Shown here: positions 26,277 through 34,903 of the stretch, piece after piece
How positions within the stretch are numbered: the first letter of the stretch is position 1
Layout of the letters: every line of letters starts with the position of its first letter
NCBI GenBank assembly: GCA_002083365.1
Contig: LVWS01000026.1
Coordinates: forward strand, 1 to 64,000
DNA from: Nitrospira sp. SG-bin1
GTDB lineage: Bacteria; Nitrospirota; Nitrospiria; Nitrospirales; Nitrospiraceae
Length of the DNA stretch: 64,000 nt
Direction: 5' to 3'
Made by a program: the position numbers and the translations under genes
Notes under the pieces: model-generated
The model's database searches: none
What the model was told of the DNA's origin: nothing
The model's input: the letters and a program-made list of their open reading frames with translations, nothing else

Positions 26277-26510
26277 TTACGGCTCATTACGAGCAGACGA
26301 ACGGTAGGCAACGTGAAGAGCCAAACCTAAGATCACGGAGAAAATGATCCCGACGCCAAGCTGAAAATCGAAGCTCAGTGGCCCAACATAAATTTTATAC
26401 AGCTGCAAAAGGATCAGGGGGAGGACAACCGCCAGGACAAGCGCGATCATATGCCGTCGCAAATAGATCGGCTCCCCTGGCTTTCTCCCGCCCCTTCCCA
26501 ATGTCGTCAC
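26277..26510 (-). CDS. Two-helix membrane protein downstream of acs
   Basis: 77 residues with a basic start and two hydrophobic helices (about 21-38 and 48-68). Its ATG overlaps the acs stop (ATGA), so it is translationally coupled to acetyl-CoA synthetase. In many bacteria acs is followed by a small DUF485 membrane protein and the acetate permease ActP. This one has a similar size and position but no clear DUF485 signature, and no actP follows. Confidence 0.65.
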   Translation of the reverse strand: MTTLGRGGRKPGEPIYLRRHMIALVLAVVLPLILLQLYKIYVGPLSFDFQLGVGIIFSVILGLALHVAYRSSARNEP

Positions 26511-28396
26511 TCCTCGATCGTGGAAATATCGCCCGGGTCTTGTCCCAGTTCTTTCGCCTTCAACACGCGCCGCATGATTTTTCCGGAGCGAGTCTTCGGC
26601 AGTGACGACACGATGTCGATTTCAGACGGGACGCCGATCTTGCCCAATTCTTTCAGAACTTGATCCTTGATCGATTTGATGAGGGCCGGGCTTTCCTGCT
26701 CTCCTTGTTTCAAAATGATGAAGGCCTTGATTGATTCACCGACTGTCTTATGCGGCTTGCCGATGACCGCTGCCTCCGCGACGGCAGGGTGGCTGACTAA
26801 GGCGCTTTCGACTTCGGCGGTTCCAAGCCGGTTGCCCGCGACTTTGATCACGTCATCCGCACGTCCCATGAACCACATGTAGCCGTCTGAGTCTTTGTGA
26901 CAGACATCGCCGGCCGTATAACAATTAGGGATCGTATTCCAGTAAGCCCTGTACCGCTCCGGATCTTTGTAAATCGTACGCATCATGGAGGGCCACGGTT
27001 TTTTGATGACGGCGAAGCCGCCGGCGTTGGCAGGGAGACTGTTTCCCTCGCGATCGACGACGTCGGCTTCAATCCCCAAAAAGGCGCGCGTGGCCGAGCC
27101 GGGTTTCAGCGGCACGGTGGGAAGCGGGGAAATAAGGATTGCCCCCGTTTCCGTCTGCCACCAGGTGTCCATGATCGGTTTGTCCCCGCCCGTCACGCGG
27201 TGGTACCATTCCCACGCTTCAGGGTTGATCGGTTCTCCGACACTTCCAAGAATACGAAGCGTCGAGAGATCGAATTTCTTCGGCCAGTCTTCGCCGTAGC
27301 GCATGAGCAGGCGAATGGCGGTCGGGGTCGTATAGAAAATCGAGACCCCGTACCGTTCGATGAGATCCCACCAGCGCCCAGGATTTGGATGATCCGGTTT
27401 CCCTTCCGCGGTCAGAATCGTGGCCCCATTAAGAAGAGGACCATAGACGATATAGCTGTGGCCTGTGACCCAGCCTGGATCAGCTACGCAGAAATACACG
27501 TCCTCATCTTTCAGGTCGAACACATACTTCGTCGTCGTATAGGTGCCGACCATGTACCCTCCATGGACATGGACCACACCCTTCGGCCGGCCGGTCGTGC
27601 CGGAGGTATAGAGAATATACAGCGGTGCTTCGGCATCCAGCTGTTCTGCTTCGCAAACCGGTCGTTCATGCTCGACCCACTCCTTCCAGTCGATTTCCTT
27701 CGGAGCGGCAAGGGGAGAGTCGGTGATCAGGCGGCGTACGACCACCACATGGTCGATCGTCGGACAGGTTTTAAGGGCCTCGTCCACGACCGATTTCAAT
27801 GGGATGGTCTTGCCGCGGTCGAACCCGACATCCGCCGTAATCACAAGCTTGGCCTCCGCATCGTTGATACGGCTGGCCAGGGCTGGGGCGCTGAACCCTG
27901 AATAGACGACACTGTGAATCACGCCGATTCTGGCGCACGCCAGCATGGCGATGACTTGTTCAGGTATTTTGGGCAAATAGATGGTGACACGATCGCCTTG
28001 TCGGAGACCCAGCTTTTTCAGGGCGTTGGCGCAGCGGTTCACCTGCCGGTACAGTTCCGCATAGGTGAAGATGCGTTCTTGATCCTGTTCGCCCACCCAG
28101 ATCAATGCGACTTTGTTCTTTCGCCAGGTCTTGAGGTGACGATCCAGGCAGTTGTAGGCAATGTTGCATCGTGCGCCGACGAACCATTTCGCCCAGGGAT
28201 AATTCCACTCCAGCACCTTCTCCCAAGGAGTGAACCACTCCAGCTCCTTGGCTTCACGGTTCCAAAACGCTTCAGGGTCTGCGATGGATTTCTTGTATTC
28301 GGTCTCGTAGTCTTTGATATAGGCTGCGGCGATTGTCTTGGCGGTCGGCTGGTACGTCCGACTTTCCTTCAACAAGGTCTCGATCTGTTCGCTCAT
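26507..28396 (-). CDS. acs: Acetyl-CoA synthetase
   Basis: Activates acetate to acetyl-CoA through acetyl-AMP. The 629-residue ANL-family enzyme has the P-loop YTSGTTGRPKGVVHVHGG, the DTWWQTETG segment and the GRADDVIKVAGNR hinge. The C-terminal RSGKIMRR contains the catalytic lysine, which is the acetylation-control site in characterised homologues. Length is close to the usual 640-650. It leads a two-gene unit with the small membrane protein and is divergent from the pseudo-caspase gene. Confidence 0.95.
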   Translation of the reverse strand: MSEQIETLLKESRTYQPTAKTIAAAYIKDYETEYKKSIADPEAFWNREAKELEWFTPWEKVLEWNYPWAKWFVGARCNIAYNCLDRHLKTWRKNKVALIWVGEQDQERIFTYAELYRQVNRCANALKKLGLRQGDRVTIYLPKIPEQVIAMLACARIGVIHSVVYSGFSAPALASRINDAEAKLVITADVGFDRGKTIPLKSVVDEALKTCPTIDHVVVVRRLITDSPLAAPKEIDWKEWVEHERPVCEAEQLDAEAPLYILYTSGTTGRPKGVVHVHGGYMVGTYTTTKYVFDLKDEDVYFCVADPGWVTGHSYIVYGPLLNGATILTAEGKPDHPNPGRWWDLIERYGVSIFYTTPTAIRLLMRYGEDWPKKFDLSTLRILGSVGEPINPEAWEWYHRVTGGDKPIMDTWWQTETGAILISPLPTVPLKPGSATRAFLGIEADVVDREGNSLPANAGGFAVIKKPWPSMMRTIYKDPERYRAYWNTIPNCYTAGDVCHKDSDGYMWFMGRADDVIKVAGNRLGTAEVESALVSHPAVAEAAVIGKPHKTVGESIKAFIILKQGEQESPALIKSIKDQVLKELGKIGVPSEIDIVSSLPKTRSGKIMRRVLKAKELGQDPGDISTIEE

Positions 28397-28568
28397 GGGA
28401 TAGCGTCTCCTTCTTCAGCACAGTCTATCGCCGACGCGCAATTATGGAGAAAGTCGCGGGCGCCTGCAACCATGCAGTTGCGCCGAAACCATTACGGCGA
28501 TGGCGTTGGCGAATTCCTCTCGACTCAGTTTCTTGACACCCCGTCTGAGCGAGAGATAGGCTAATTCG

Positions 28569-29960
28569 ATGATCAGCGCCAGATATGTTGCGAGGAACTT
28601 CTTGGTGATTTTCTTTAGCCCACTCTTAGTGGGTGCGTATCTCCTCGGCATTGCCCCATTGATCAGTTTCTCGACTGCAGAGGCCCAGTTGGGGAAGCCG
28701 GAAGGTCTGTATTACAAGTCTTGGGCTATCATCATCGGCATCGAGCACTACGTTTTAGCTCCTCCCATTCCAGGGGCGATCAGCGATGCCAAGCAGGTTG
28801 CCGAGGCGTTTCGGCGCTTGGGGTTCGAGGAAGTGGTCGAGCTCTACGACAAAGATGCCAGTTCACGGCGTCTCCACCAGCTTCTCAACGACATGTTGCC
28901 GAGAAAAGTTGGGCGCATGGACCGGCTCGTGATTTTCTACGCGGGCCATGCCGGCTTTAGCCAGGATGCCGAAGGACAAGACCGTGGGTATCTGGTGCCG
29001 TTTGATGCACAGGTCAATAACGTGACGAAGTCAATCACGGTCGACCACTTGAAAGAATTCACGAGGCGCTCGGCTTCCAAGCACATCGTCTTGATTTTCG
29101 ATGCGTCGATGTTCGGATGGGAGACCACCGAGCCTCCCGGGCTTTCGTTGGAAGGACGGCTGGCCCCGGAATCCGATACGGAGCGGCGTGCAGTCCACGT
29201 GATTAGTGCGGCAGGGAAAGGAGAGACTGCCGTTCGCTCCGAGAAGGGGAGTCGTTTTGTCGAAGCCTTGCTGGATGGACTTTCAGGCTCCGCCGATCTG
29301 GATGGAAACGGCTGGCTCATGGCTTCCGAGTTGGGAACCTATCTGTCGCGACAGATTGAGACGGCCTCCAACGGAATCCAACATCCGTCCAGTCTACGCA
29401 TCGACGGCGATGGAGACGCAGTGTTGGTCGAAGGACCCAGGTCGGCGTTTACGCTTGGTGTCGCACCTCAGACTCTTGCTGAACGGCAACGGGAGGCCAA
29501 GGCTCAGTACGAACGGGCCTTTGCGTTGTTACGGGAAGGCAGGTCCGCAGAAGAGGCGTTGGAGCGACTGGACCGTGCGATCGGTTACGATCCCACCTAC
29601 GGAGACGCCTACGTTCTGAAAAGCTATGTTCGACTGGAAGTGGTGCCGAACCTAGACGAAGCCTTGGCGATCGGCCTCCTTGCGGTGAAATATGCGCCGG
29701 GGAACCCGGATTCGTTTTACACGCTGGGTTTGATCTACGAAAAGCACGGCAAATTTGCAGAGGCGGAATCGGCTTTCCGGCAAGCATTGCGCGTGAACAA
29801 TGACTATCAGGACGTCTACTTCGCGTTGGGAACACTGTATGCCGATCATCTGAATGATCATCCCAAGTCGATGGAAGCGTTTCGCCGGTACTTGGAACTG
29901 GGAGGTACGCATGCTCGTGCCCGTGCTGCCGTTCATGAAACCGGCACGATGGTGCCTTAA
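28569..29960 (+). CDS. Caspase-fold (C14) protein with TPRs, catalytic Cys replaced
   Basis: 463 residues. An N-terminal membrane anchor or signal (about 10-38) is followed by a caspase p20-like domain (about 50-265) with WAIIIGIEHY at the start and H127 in FYAGHAGF. The usual DAC nucleophile motif reads FDASMFG, so Ser180 replaces the cysteine. A GDGDAVL strand closes the domain and the last 150 residues form TPR-type helical repeats (AYERAFALLREGR, PDSFYTLGLIYEKHGKFAEAE). It is probably a non-proteolytic scaffold in the periplasm or at the membrane. Divergent from acs. Confidence 0.8.
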   Translation: MISARYVARNFLVIFFSPLLVGAYLLGIAPLISFSTAEAQLGKPEGLYYKSWAIIIGIEHYVLAPPIPGAISDAKQVAEAFRRLGFEEVVELYDKDASSRRLHQLLNDMLPRKVGRMDRLVIFYAGHAGFSQDAEGQDRGYLVPFDAQVNNVTKSITVDHLKEFTRRSASKHIVLIFDASMFGWETTEPPGLSLEGRLAPESDTERRAVHVISAAGKGETAVRSEKGSRFVEALLDGLSGSADLDGNGWLMASELGTYLSRQIETASNGIQHPSSLRIDGDGDAVLVEGPRSAFTLGVAPQTLAERQREAKAQYERAFALLREGRSAEEALERLDRAIGYDPTYGDAYVLKSYVRLEVVPNLDEALAIGLLAVKYAPGNPDSFYTLGLIYEKHGKFAEAESAFRQALRVNNDYQDVYFALGTLYADHLNDHPKSMEAFRRYLELGGTHARARAAVHETGTMVP

Positions 29961-30193
29961 TCCTTTTCACCGCCTTTCAGGTATCCGAGACCGATCTTGA
30001 CCGCTCGACGGGTGATTTCCGCCCAGCGTGCTTGGGGGTAAGCCGAAAGCACCGCCGCCGCTTTGGGATCCTGGATCTCAAGGTTAAGAATTCTAATGAC
30101 CCCGTCGTCAATCTGAATGTCTGCCACAGATCCCCCCTTCCATGATGTAACCGCTCGAAGCACGGCGTTGCGTTGACTGATATCAGGACCCAT
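29957..30193 (-). CDS. Short hypothetical protein
   Basis: 78 residues, hydrophilic, no membrane segment. Convergent with the pseudo-caspase gene, the two stops overlapping by four bases. Composition (IDDGVIRILNLEIQD, then PKAAAVLSAYPQARWAE) looks like a real folded protein, but no family is recognised. The gap before the next + strand operon is only 75 bases. Confidence 0.45.
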   Translation of the reverse strand: MGPDISQRNAVLRAVTSWKGGSVADIQIDDGVIRILNLEIQDPKAAAVLSAYPQARWAEITRRAVKIGLGYLKGGEKD

Positions 30194-30267
30194 GTTAGCA
30201 TGACTCCAACGTTTTTTCCCGGGACGTTAATCCTAGGAATGAGTACTTATATCTCAAGGAGGATTGT

Positions 30268-30831
30268 ATGATCCGGTCACACGCGATTCAATCAAAGCTG
30301 GTCGGTCCTGGTCTTGCGATCCTCATCATTGGATTGGCGGCTTGTGGCGGTCCTCCGAAATGGGTCGAGAAGGGGTCTGGAGCCTATAACGAAAAAGACA
30401 GCAAAGCTTTTTATGGGGTAGGGGCGGTCGCGGGGGTCCGTAATGCGCCGCTTGCCTGGGATACGGCCGAGAATCGCGGGAGGGCGGAGATCGCCAAAAC
30501 ATTCGAAACCTACACCGGGTACCTGATGAGAGACTATGCGGCCTCGACGACGGCCGGAGATTTTACCAGGAATACGGAAGAGCAGAATGTGGAGCGCGCC
30601 ATCAAGACCATTACGACGACCACACTTAGCGGAGTCCGGAAAATCGATCAGTACATGGATCCCAAGACCAACACTTATTACGTCCTGACCAAGTTGAGTC
30701 TGGAAGATATGAAAAACAACTTGGAGCAGGCCAAAGAGCTAAATTCACAAGTACGGGACTTCGTCCGGAGGAACGCCGACCGCCTGTTCGAACGGTTGGA
30801 GCAGGAAGAAGAAAAGCGAGGCGTTCGCTAA
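30268..30831 (+). CDS. LPP20-like lipoprotein
   Basis: 187 residues with a lipoprotein signal peptide; the lipobox LAAC gives a lipid-anchored cysteine at about residue 26. The rest carries the LPP20-type core (AFYGVGAVAGV, then ENRGRAEIAKTFETY), rich in polar residues, and ends in a charged helix. AAGGAGGAT precedes the ATG. It is first of four envelope lipoprotein genes in a row (30268-34125). The family function is not settled. Confidence 0.75.
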   Translation: MIRSHAIQSKLVGPGLAILIIGLAACGGPPKWVEKGSGAYNEKDSKAFYGVGAVAGVRNAPLAWDTAENRGRAEIAKTFETYTGYLMRDYAASTTAGDFTRNTEEQNVERAIKTITTTTLSGVRKIDQYMDPKTNTYYVLTKLSLEDMKNNLEQAKELNSQVRDFVRRNADRLFERLEQEEEKRGVR

Positions 30832-30871
30832 ATCCATGGAGCATGAGACGCTTTTTTCTTCCCGGAGGTTC

Positions 30872-31486
30872 ATGGTGACCAAGACATTTCGTCCTTCGCT
30901 TGTCGTCACGGCGAGCGTAGTTCTGGCGTTGTCCGGGTGCGGACACGAAACCAAGGTGACTCGGGTCGATACCGGGCTCGTCACCGACTTGAGCGGTCGG
31001 TGGAACGACACGGATTCCCGGATGGTCGCCGAAGCGATGGTCAAGGATGCGCTGCAATATCCATGGCTCGGGAATTTTGAAAAAGCGAACCAACGTCAAC
31101 CTGTCGTCGTGGTGGGGACGGTCTTGAATAGCAGTCATGAACATATCAGCGTGCAAACCTTCATCACGGATTTGGAACGAGAACTCACCCATTCCCAGAA
31201 AGTCACGTTCGTGGCCGGCAAAGGTGAGCGGGATGAGATTCGGACCGAACGGAAAGAGCAGGCCATTTACGCGCGCGAGGACACTCAGAAAGCTCCCGGA
31301 AAAGAGACAGGCGCCGATTTCATGATGAAGGGGACGATCGCCACCATTCTTGATGAAGCCGACGGAACCAAAGCGGTCTTCTATCAAGTGGATCTTCAGA
31401 TGATCGATCTGGAGAACAATGCGAAGGTGTGGTACGGGCAGAAGAAGATCAAGAAGGTGGTTGAAAAGAAACGCACCGTCTTTTAA
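30872..31486 (+). CDS. Penicillin-binding protein activator LpoB-like lipoprotein
   Basis: 204 residues from the ATG at 30872, which has GGAGG upstream; a longer reading would overlap the preceding gene region. The lipobox LSGC is followed by the LpoB-type domain (GLVTDLSGRWNDTDSRMVAEAMVKD; later VVVVGTVLNSS and FMMKGTIATI). LpoB in enterobacteria is an outer-membrane lipoprotein that activates the peptidoglycan synthase PBP1b. Whether this homologue does so is inferred only from family membership. It is followed by COG3014 and LPP20 genes, a grouping seen elsewhere. Confidence 0.8.
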   Translation: MVTKTFRPSLVVTASVVLALSGCGHETKVTRVDTGLVTDLSGRWNDTDSRMVAEAMVKDALQYPWLGNFEKANQRQPVVVVGTVLNSSHEHISVQTFITDLERELTHSQKVTFVAGKGERDEIRTERKEQAIYAREDTQKAPGKETGADFMMKGTIATILDEADGTKAVFYQVDLQMIDLENNAKVWYGQKKIKKVVEKKRTVF

Positions 31487-31501
31487 GTTCCACGGACACT
31501 G

Positions 31502-32989
31502 TTGAACGCAATCTTCCCACGCTTTGCCCACGGGGATCCTGTGCGGTGGGGCGTTGTCACCCCGATCTCGTTACTCCCGTTTCTTGCCGTTCTCCTGTTT
31601 TTGACCGGATGCGGCCCTGCCGTCAATCGCTACCTCCTTGTCGAACAAAGCCTCGTCGCCGGTGATCCGGAACGCGCGGCGGCGATCATCGAGCAGACCA
31701 AGAAAGAATATGGCGCGAAGGGCCGCTTGCTGTACGAAATGGATCGAGGATTGGTGCTGCAGCTGGCGGGTCACTATCAGCTGAGCAATGCGGCATTGGA
31801 GCGGGCGGAAGAGGAGGTCGAGCGGCTCTATACGAGGACCATTCGCGCGGAAACCGCCGCATTCCTCACCAACGACAACGTCCTGCCGTACGAAGGCGAT
31901 GCCTACGAGCATGTCATGATCAACGTGATCAAGGCTTTGAACTATGCGGCTCAAGGACAACTTCTGGACGCTCTGGTCGAGGTGCGACGGATCGATCATC
32001 GGTTGAATGTGCTCGGCGACCGGGTGAAGGATACCCAGAAGTACCGGACCGACGGGTTCGCCCGATATGTGAGCGGAGTGCTGTACGAGGCCTCCGGTGA
32101 TCTCAATAATGCGTTCATCGCCTATCGCAACGCGTATGAAGCGTATGAAAGCATGCGCGGATGGTCGAGGACGCCCCCTCCGCCATCGTTGCGCGCGGAT
32201 CTCCTGCGCACGGCCGAGGCCCTCCATTTAGCGGCGGAGTTCGAGGGATATCGGCAGGCATTTCCCGATGTCGCTTTGCAGCCGTTCTCAGACCAAGAGC
32301 AATTCGCCCAAGTCGTGATGATCAGTTATAATGGGCGCGCCCCACGAAAAGAGGATCTCTTCTTGGACTTACCGATTAGTCTTGATGCCGTACAGTTGGT
32401 CCTACTGAATAGAGGAATTTTCCAGTCGCCCTATCCGCGAGATCGTGTCGCGGACAGTGTTCTGTACGGACTCAATGGGCGGGTGGTCCGCGTTGCACTC
32501 CCGCGGTTGGTTCCGCAAAAAACACAAGTGCCATCTGAAAACATGACGCTGACCGATTCGACCGGCCGTGCGGTCACGGTACGATCTGAATTAGCACACA
32601 ATGTCACGGCACTGGCGGAAAAAAGTCTTTCGGAGCGTTTGCCGGCGATCACGGTGAAAGCGTTGGCTCGATCTGCGACGAAGTTCGCGATGGCTGAAGG
32701 AGCCATGATAGGAGCGCAACAGGCTGCGGGGAGAGATGCCGCGCCGTGGGTCGGACTGTTGGTCGGGCTTGTGACTCATGGGTTGGCTGTGGCATCTGAG
32801 GAAGCCGACAAACGGAGTTGGCAAACCTTACCCGACGAGATTCATGTGGCGCGGGCATGGGTTCCACGCGGTGAGTATCGCGTGGCCATTCAACCTTCAG
32901 GACAAGGGGTAACGTCGGCCAAAGATGGGCAGATGGTCGCACTGGAGGCAGGCCAGACGATGTTCATCATCCAACGTGTGATGCAATGA
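31502..32989 (+). CDS. COG3014-type lipoprotein with TPR-like helices
   Basis: 495 residues starting at TTG 31502. The lipobox LTGC is at about residue 37. The N-terminal half is helical and TPR-like (LLYEMDRGLVLQLAGHYQLS; ALNYAAQGQLLDALVEVRRI). It is followed by a segment with an Ala/Gly-rich hydrophobic stretch (about 395-430, GAMIGAQQAAG...VGLLVGLVTHG). This matches the COG3014 family of uncharacterised lipoproteins that sit beside LpoB-like genes. It lies 15 bases after the LpoB-like gene, and its stop overlaps the next start. Confidence 0.78.
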   Translation: MNAIFPRFAHGDPVRWGVVTPISLLPFLAVLLFLTGCGPAVNRYLLVEQSLVAGDPERAAAIIEQTKKEYGAKGRLLYEMDRGLVLQLAGHYQLSNAALERAEEEVERLYTRTIRAETAAFLTNDNVLPYEGDAYEHVMINVIKALNYAAQGQLLDALVEVRRIDHRLNVLGDRVKDTQKYRTDGFARYVSGVLYEASGDLNNAFIAYRNAYEAYESMRGWSRTPPPPSLRADLLRTAEALHLAAEFEGYRQAFPDVALQPFSDQEQFAQVVMISYNGRAPRKEDLFLDLPISLDAVQLVLLNRGIFQSPYPRDRVADSVLYGLNGRVVRVALPRLVPQKTQVPSENMTLTDSTGRAVTVRSELAHNVTALAEKSLSERLPAITVKALARSATKFAMAEGAMIGAQQAAGRDAAPWVGLLVGLVTHGLAVASEEADKRSWQTLPDEIHVARAWVPRGEYRVAIQPSGQGVTSAKDGQMVALEAGQTMFIIQRVMQ

Positions 32990-34125
32990 TGCACGCCCGT
33001 GGTTCGCCCATCAAACAAGCGTCGGCGTTCTTCGTCTGCCTCTGGCTGATCGTGTCGGTATCGGCGGGCTGTGCATGGTTCACTGGAAAAGAAAAGCCGG
33101 GGTGGGTCGATGGTCGGAGCTTGGAATATCCATTGGCTCAATACTTAACCGGAGTGGGACAAGCGGACAGTCGAAACAACGCAGAGGATCAGGCCTATGC
33201 GGCCGTGGCGCGTATTTTTAAGGCTGAAGTGGCGGCGCAGGCGAAGGACTGGGAGTCGTACTTGGTTGTCGAGAACCGCGGTGTCTCGAACGCCGAGCGA
33301 CGGCTCACGATCGACAATGTGACGAAGGTCTCGACCGACAAGGTGCTTGAGAATGTCAGAATCGCGGATGCCTGGTACGACCCGGACAGTCGGGTGCACT
33401 ACGCGTTAGCCGTGATGAGTCGTTCCCAGGCTGAAGCTTCGTTGATGGAGAAGCTTTCGGCGTTGGATCGCGCCATCGAAGCAGATGTCACCGAGTCACG
33501 GCATGTGGCCGACAAACTGGCCAAGATCCGCACCCTTCGACGGGCCGGGAGAAATCTCGTTCTGCGCGAGGTGTACAATACGGATCTCCGCGTGATCCGC
33601 CACACGGGGCTCGGAATCCCATCCTCTTATCAGGTAAACGAACTGTCAGGTGAGTTAGAGCAATTTCTTGCCTCGAATCTGGTGCTTGCGGTACAAGTGT
33701 CCGGTGACCAGGCGGAGCCGGCAGGGCGCGCACTGGCGGAAGGACTTATTCGGGAGGGACTTCGCGTGACCATCCAGATGGGACATGAAGAGGCGGATCC
33801 GACGGAAGTGATCATTCGAGGCACGGTCCGTCTCTTTCCTGTCGAGGTCCATGACCCGAATTTCAAATACGTTCGATGGTGCAGCGATTTCGAGATCGTG
33901 GAGCCGGGGACGCGCCGGGTCGTCGGGGCCGTCGCCCGTGGCGGTAAAGAAGGGCACTTGACGGAGCGTGAAGCGACGGCGAAGACGCTTCGTGTGATGC
34001 GGCAAGAGTTGTCGTCGGATGTCGCGAAGGCGATTGCCGCGCATATCTTCGGCGAGAGCGCGTTGCCAGAGGCGGCGACGATGCCGGCAAGTTGCCCGCG
34101 AGAAGCGTCAGGGATGAGGCGGTGA
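32986..34125 (+). CDS. LPP20-family lipoprotein, long form
   Basis: 379 residues. A lipoprotein signal (VSVSAGC) puts the lipidated Cys at about residue 29. The N-terminal half has the LPP20 core (YLTGVGQADSRNNAEDQAYA, DAWYDPDSRVHYALAVMSR); the second half is a separate alpha/beta part. The ATG overlaps the stop of the COG3014 gene (ATGATG), so translation is coupled. It is the last gene of the four-lipoprotein operon, with a dedicated envelope or peptidoglycan role likely. Confidence 0.78.
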   Translation: MMHARGSPIKQASAFFVCLWLIVSVSAGCAWFTGKEKPGWVDGRSLEYPLAQYLTGVGQADSRNNAEDQAYAAVARIFKAEVAAQAKDWESYLVVENRGVSNAERRLTIDNVTKVSTDKVLENVRIADAWYDPDSRVHYALAVMSRSQAEASLMEKLSALDRAIEADVTESRHVADKLAKIRTLRRAGRNLVLREVYNTDLRVIRHTGLGIPSSYQVNELSGELEQFLASNLVLAVQVSGDQAEPAGRALAEGLIREGLRVTIQMGHEEADPTEVIIRGTVRLFPVEVHDPNFKYVRWCSDFEIVEPGTRRVVGAVARGGKEGHLTEREATAKTLRVMRQELSSDVAKAIAAHIFGESALPEAATMPASCPREASGMRR

Positions 34126-34157
34126 ACGATATTCTTTCATGAGGGGAGGCAGCGATC

Positions 34158-34427
34158 GTGAAAAAATCAGATGAACTATCCGTCAGTCGTGCCCCGCGCA
34201 GCAGGGGGCGTGGGTTGACCAAGACCGGACAAAAGATCTCAAGCCGTCTGGCCAAGCGGCGATTGAACGAGCGACTGAAGGAAGACACGGTGTCTTTCAA
34301 TAAAGGTAATCTAGCCGATACTTTGAGAAAAGAAGGCTACGAAGAGGTACCGCTCGATGAACTGCAAGACCGGCTCTCGAAGCTCGAGGGTCCGCTCGCG
34401 GAACTCATTTTGAAGGGGAGGGTGTAA
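34158..34427 (+). CDS. Putative antitoxin of a PIN-domain pair
   Basis: 89 residues, start GTG with GGGGAGG upstream. The first 45 residues are very basic (RAPRSRGRGLTKTGQ) and the remainder charged, as in DNA-binding antitoxins, but no named fold is recognised. It ends 4 bases before the PIN-domain gene, and the pairing is the main support for the antitoxin call. Confidence 0.55.
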   Translation: MKKSDELSVSRAPRSRGRGLTKTGQKISSRLAKRRLNERLKEDTVSFNKGNLADTLRKEGYEEVPLDELQDRLSKLEGPLAELILKGRV

Positions 34428-34431
34428 CGGG

Positions 34432-34875
34432 ATGCCATACTACTACTTTGACTCCACCGCACTCATCAAGCGCTACAGCATGGAGCGGGGCACGAGAATC
34501 GTCAATAAGCTGATGGTGAAACGTGGGAAGGTCGCGATTGTCCCGACCTGGACGGTGACGGACTTCTATTCGATTCTCTGCGCACGCGCCCATGAAGGGC
34601 AGATTACGCGGGACGATTGTTATTCGGTGCTCTATAAGTTCGAAATCGAATCCAAGCAGGGGCTCTATCAGTTTATCGCACCCACGACGGAGACCTACTT
34701 GGCGACGAAAGAGTTGGTTCTGGAGTATCCGTTCCTTCGTTCACCGCAGGTGATGCATCTTGCGCTGGCGTTGGAGTTGAAGCCGTTACGATTGACCGTC
34801 GTCAGCGCGGATACCCAGCTTTTGGCGGCGTCAAAGACCGCGGGATTGCACATTGTCAATCTGGCGGAAGACTAG
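34432..34875 (+). CDS. PIN-domain ribonuclease, probable toxin
   Basis: 147-residue PIN domain. YYYFDSTALIKRY carries the first acidic residue, FYSILCARAHEG the middle region and TVVSADTQLLAA the late acidic Asp. PIN toxins of the VapC type cleave RNA with Mg. The adjacent upstream gene (4 bases apart) is the probable antitoxin. It is one of several PIN pairs in this window. Confidence 0.8.
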   Translation: MPYYYFDSTALIKRYSMERGTRIVNKLMVKRGKVAIVPTWTVTDFYSILCARAHEGQITRDDCYSVLYKFEIESKQGLYQFIAPTTETYLATKELVLEYPFLRSPQVMHLALALELKPLRLTVVSADTQLLAASKTAGLHIVNLAED

Positions 34876-34903
34876 CATCGCCGAACCATTCTCACGAATA
34901 CGG

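Noticed and set aside
26897..27901. 334-codon frame opposite acs
   Set aside because: Antisense shadow of a well-conserved gene.
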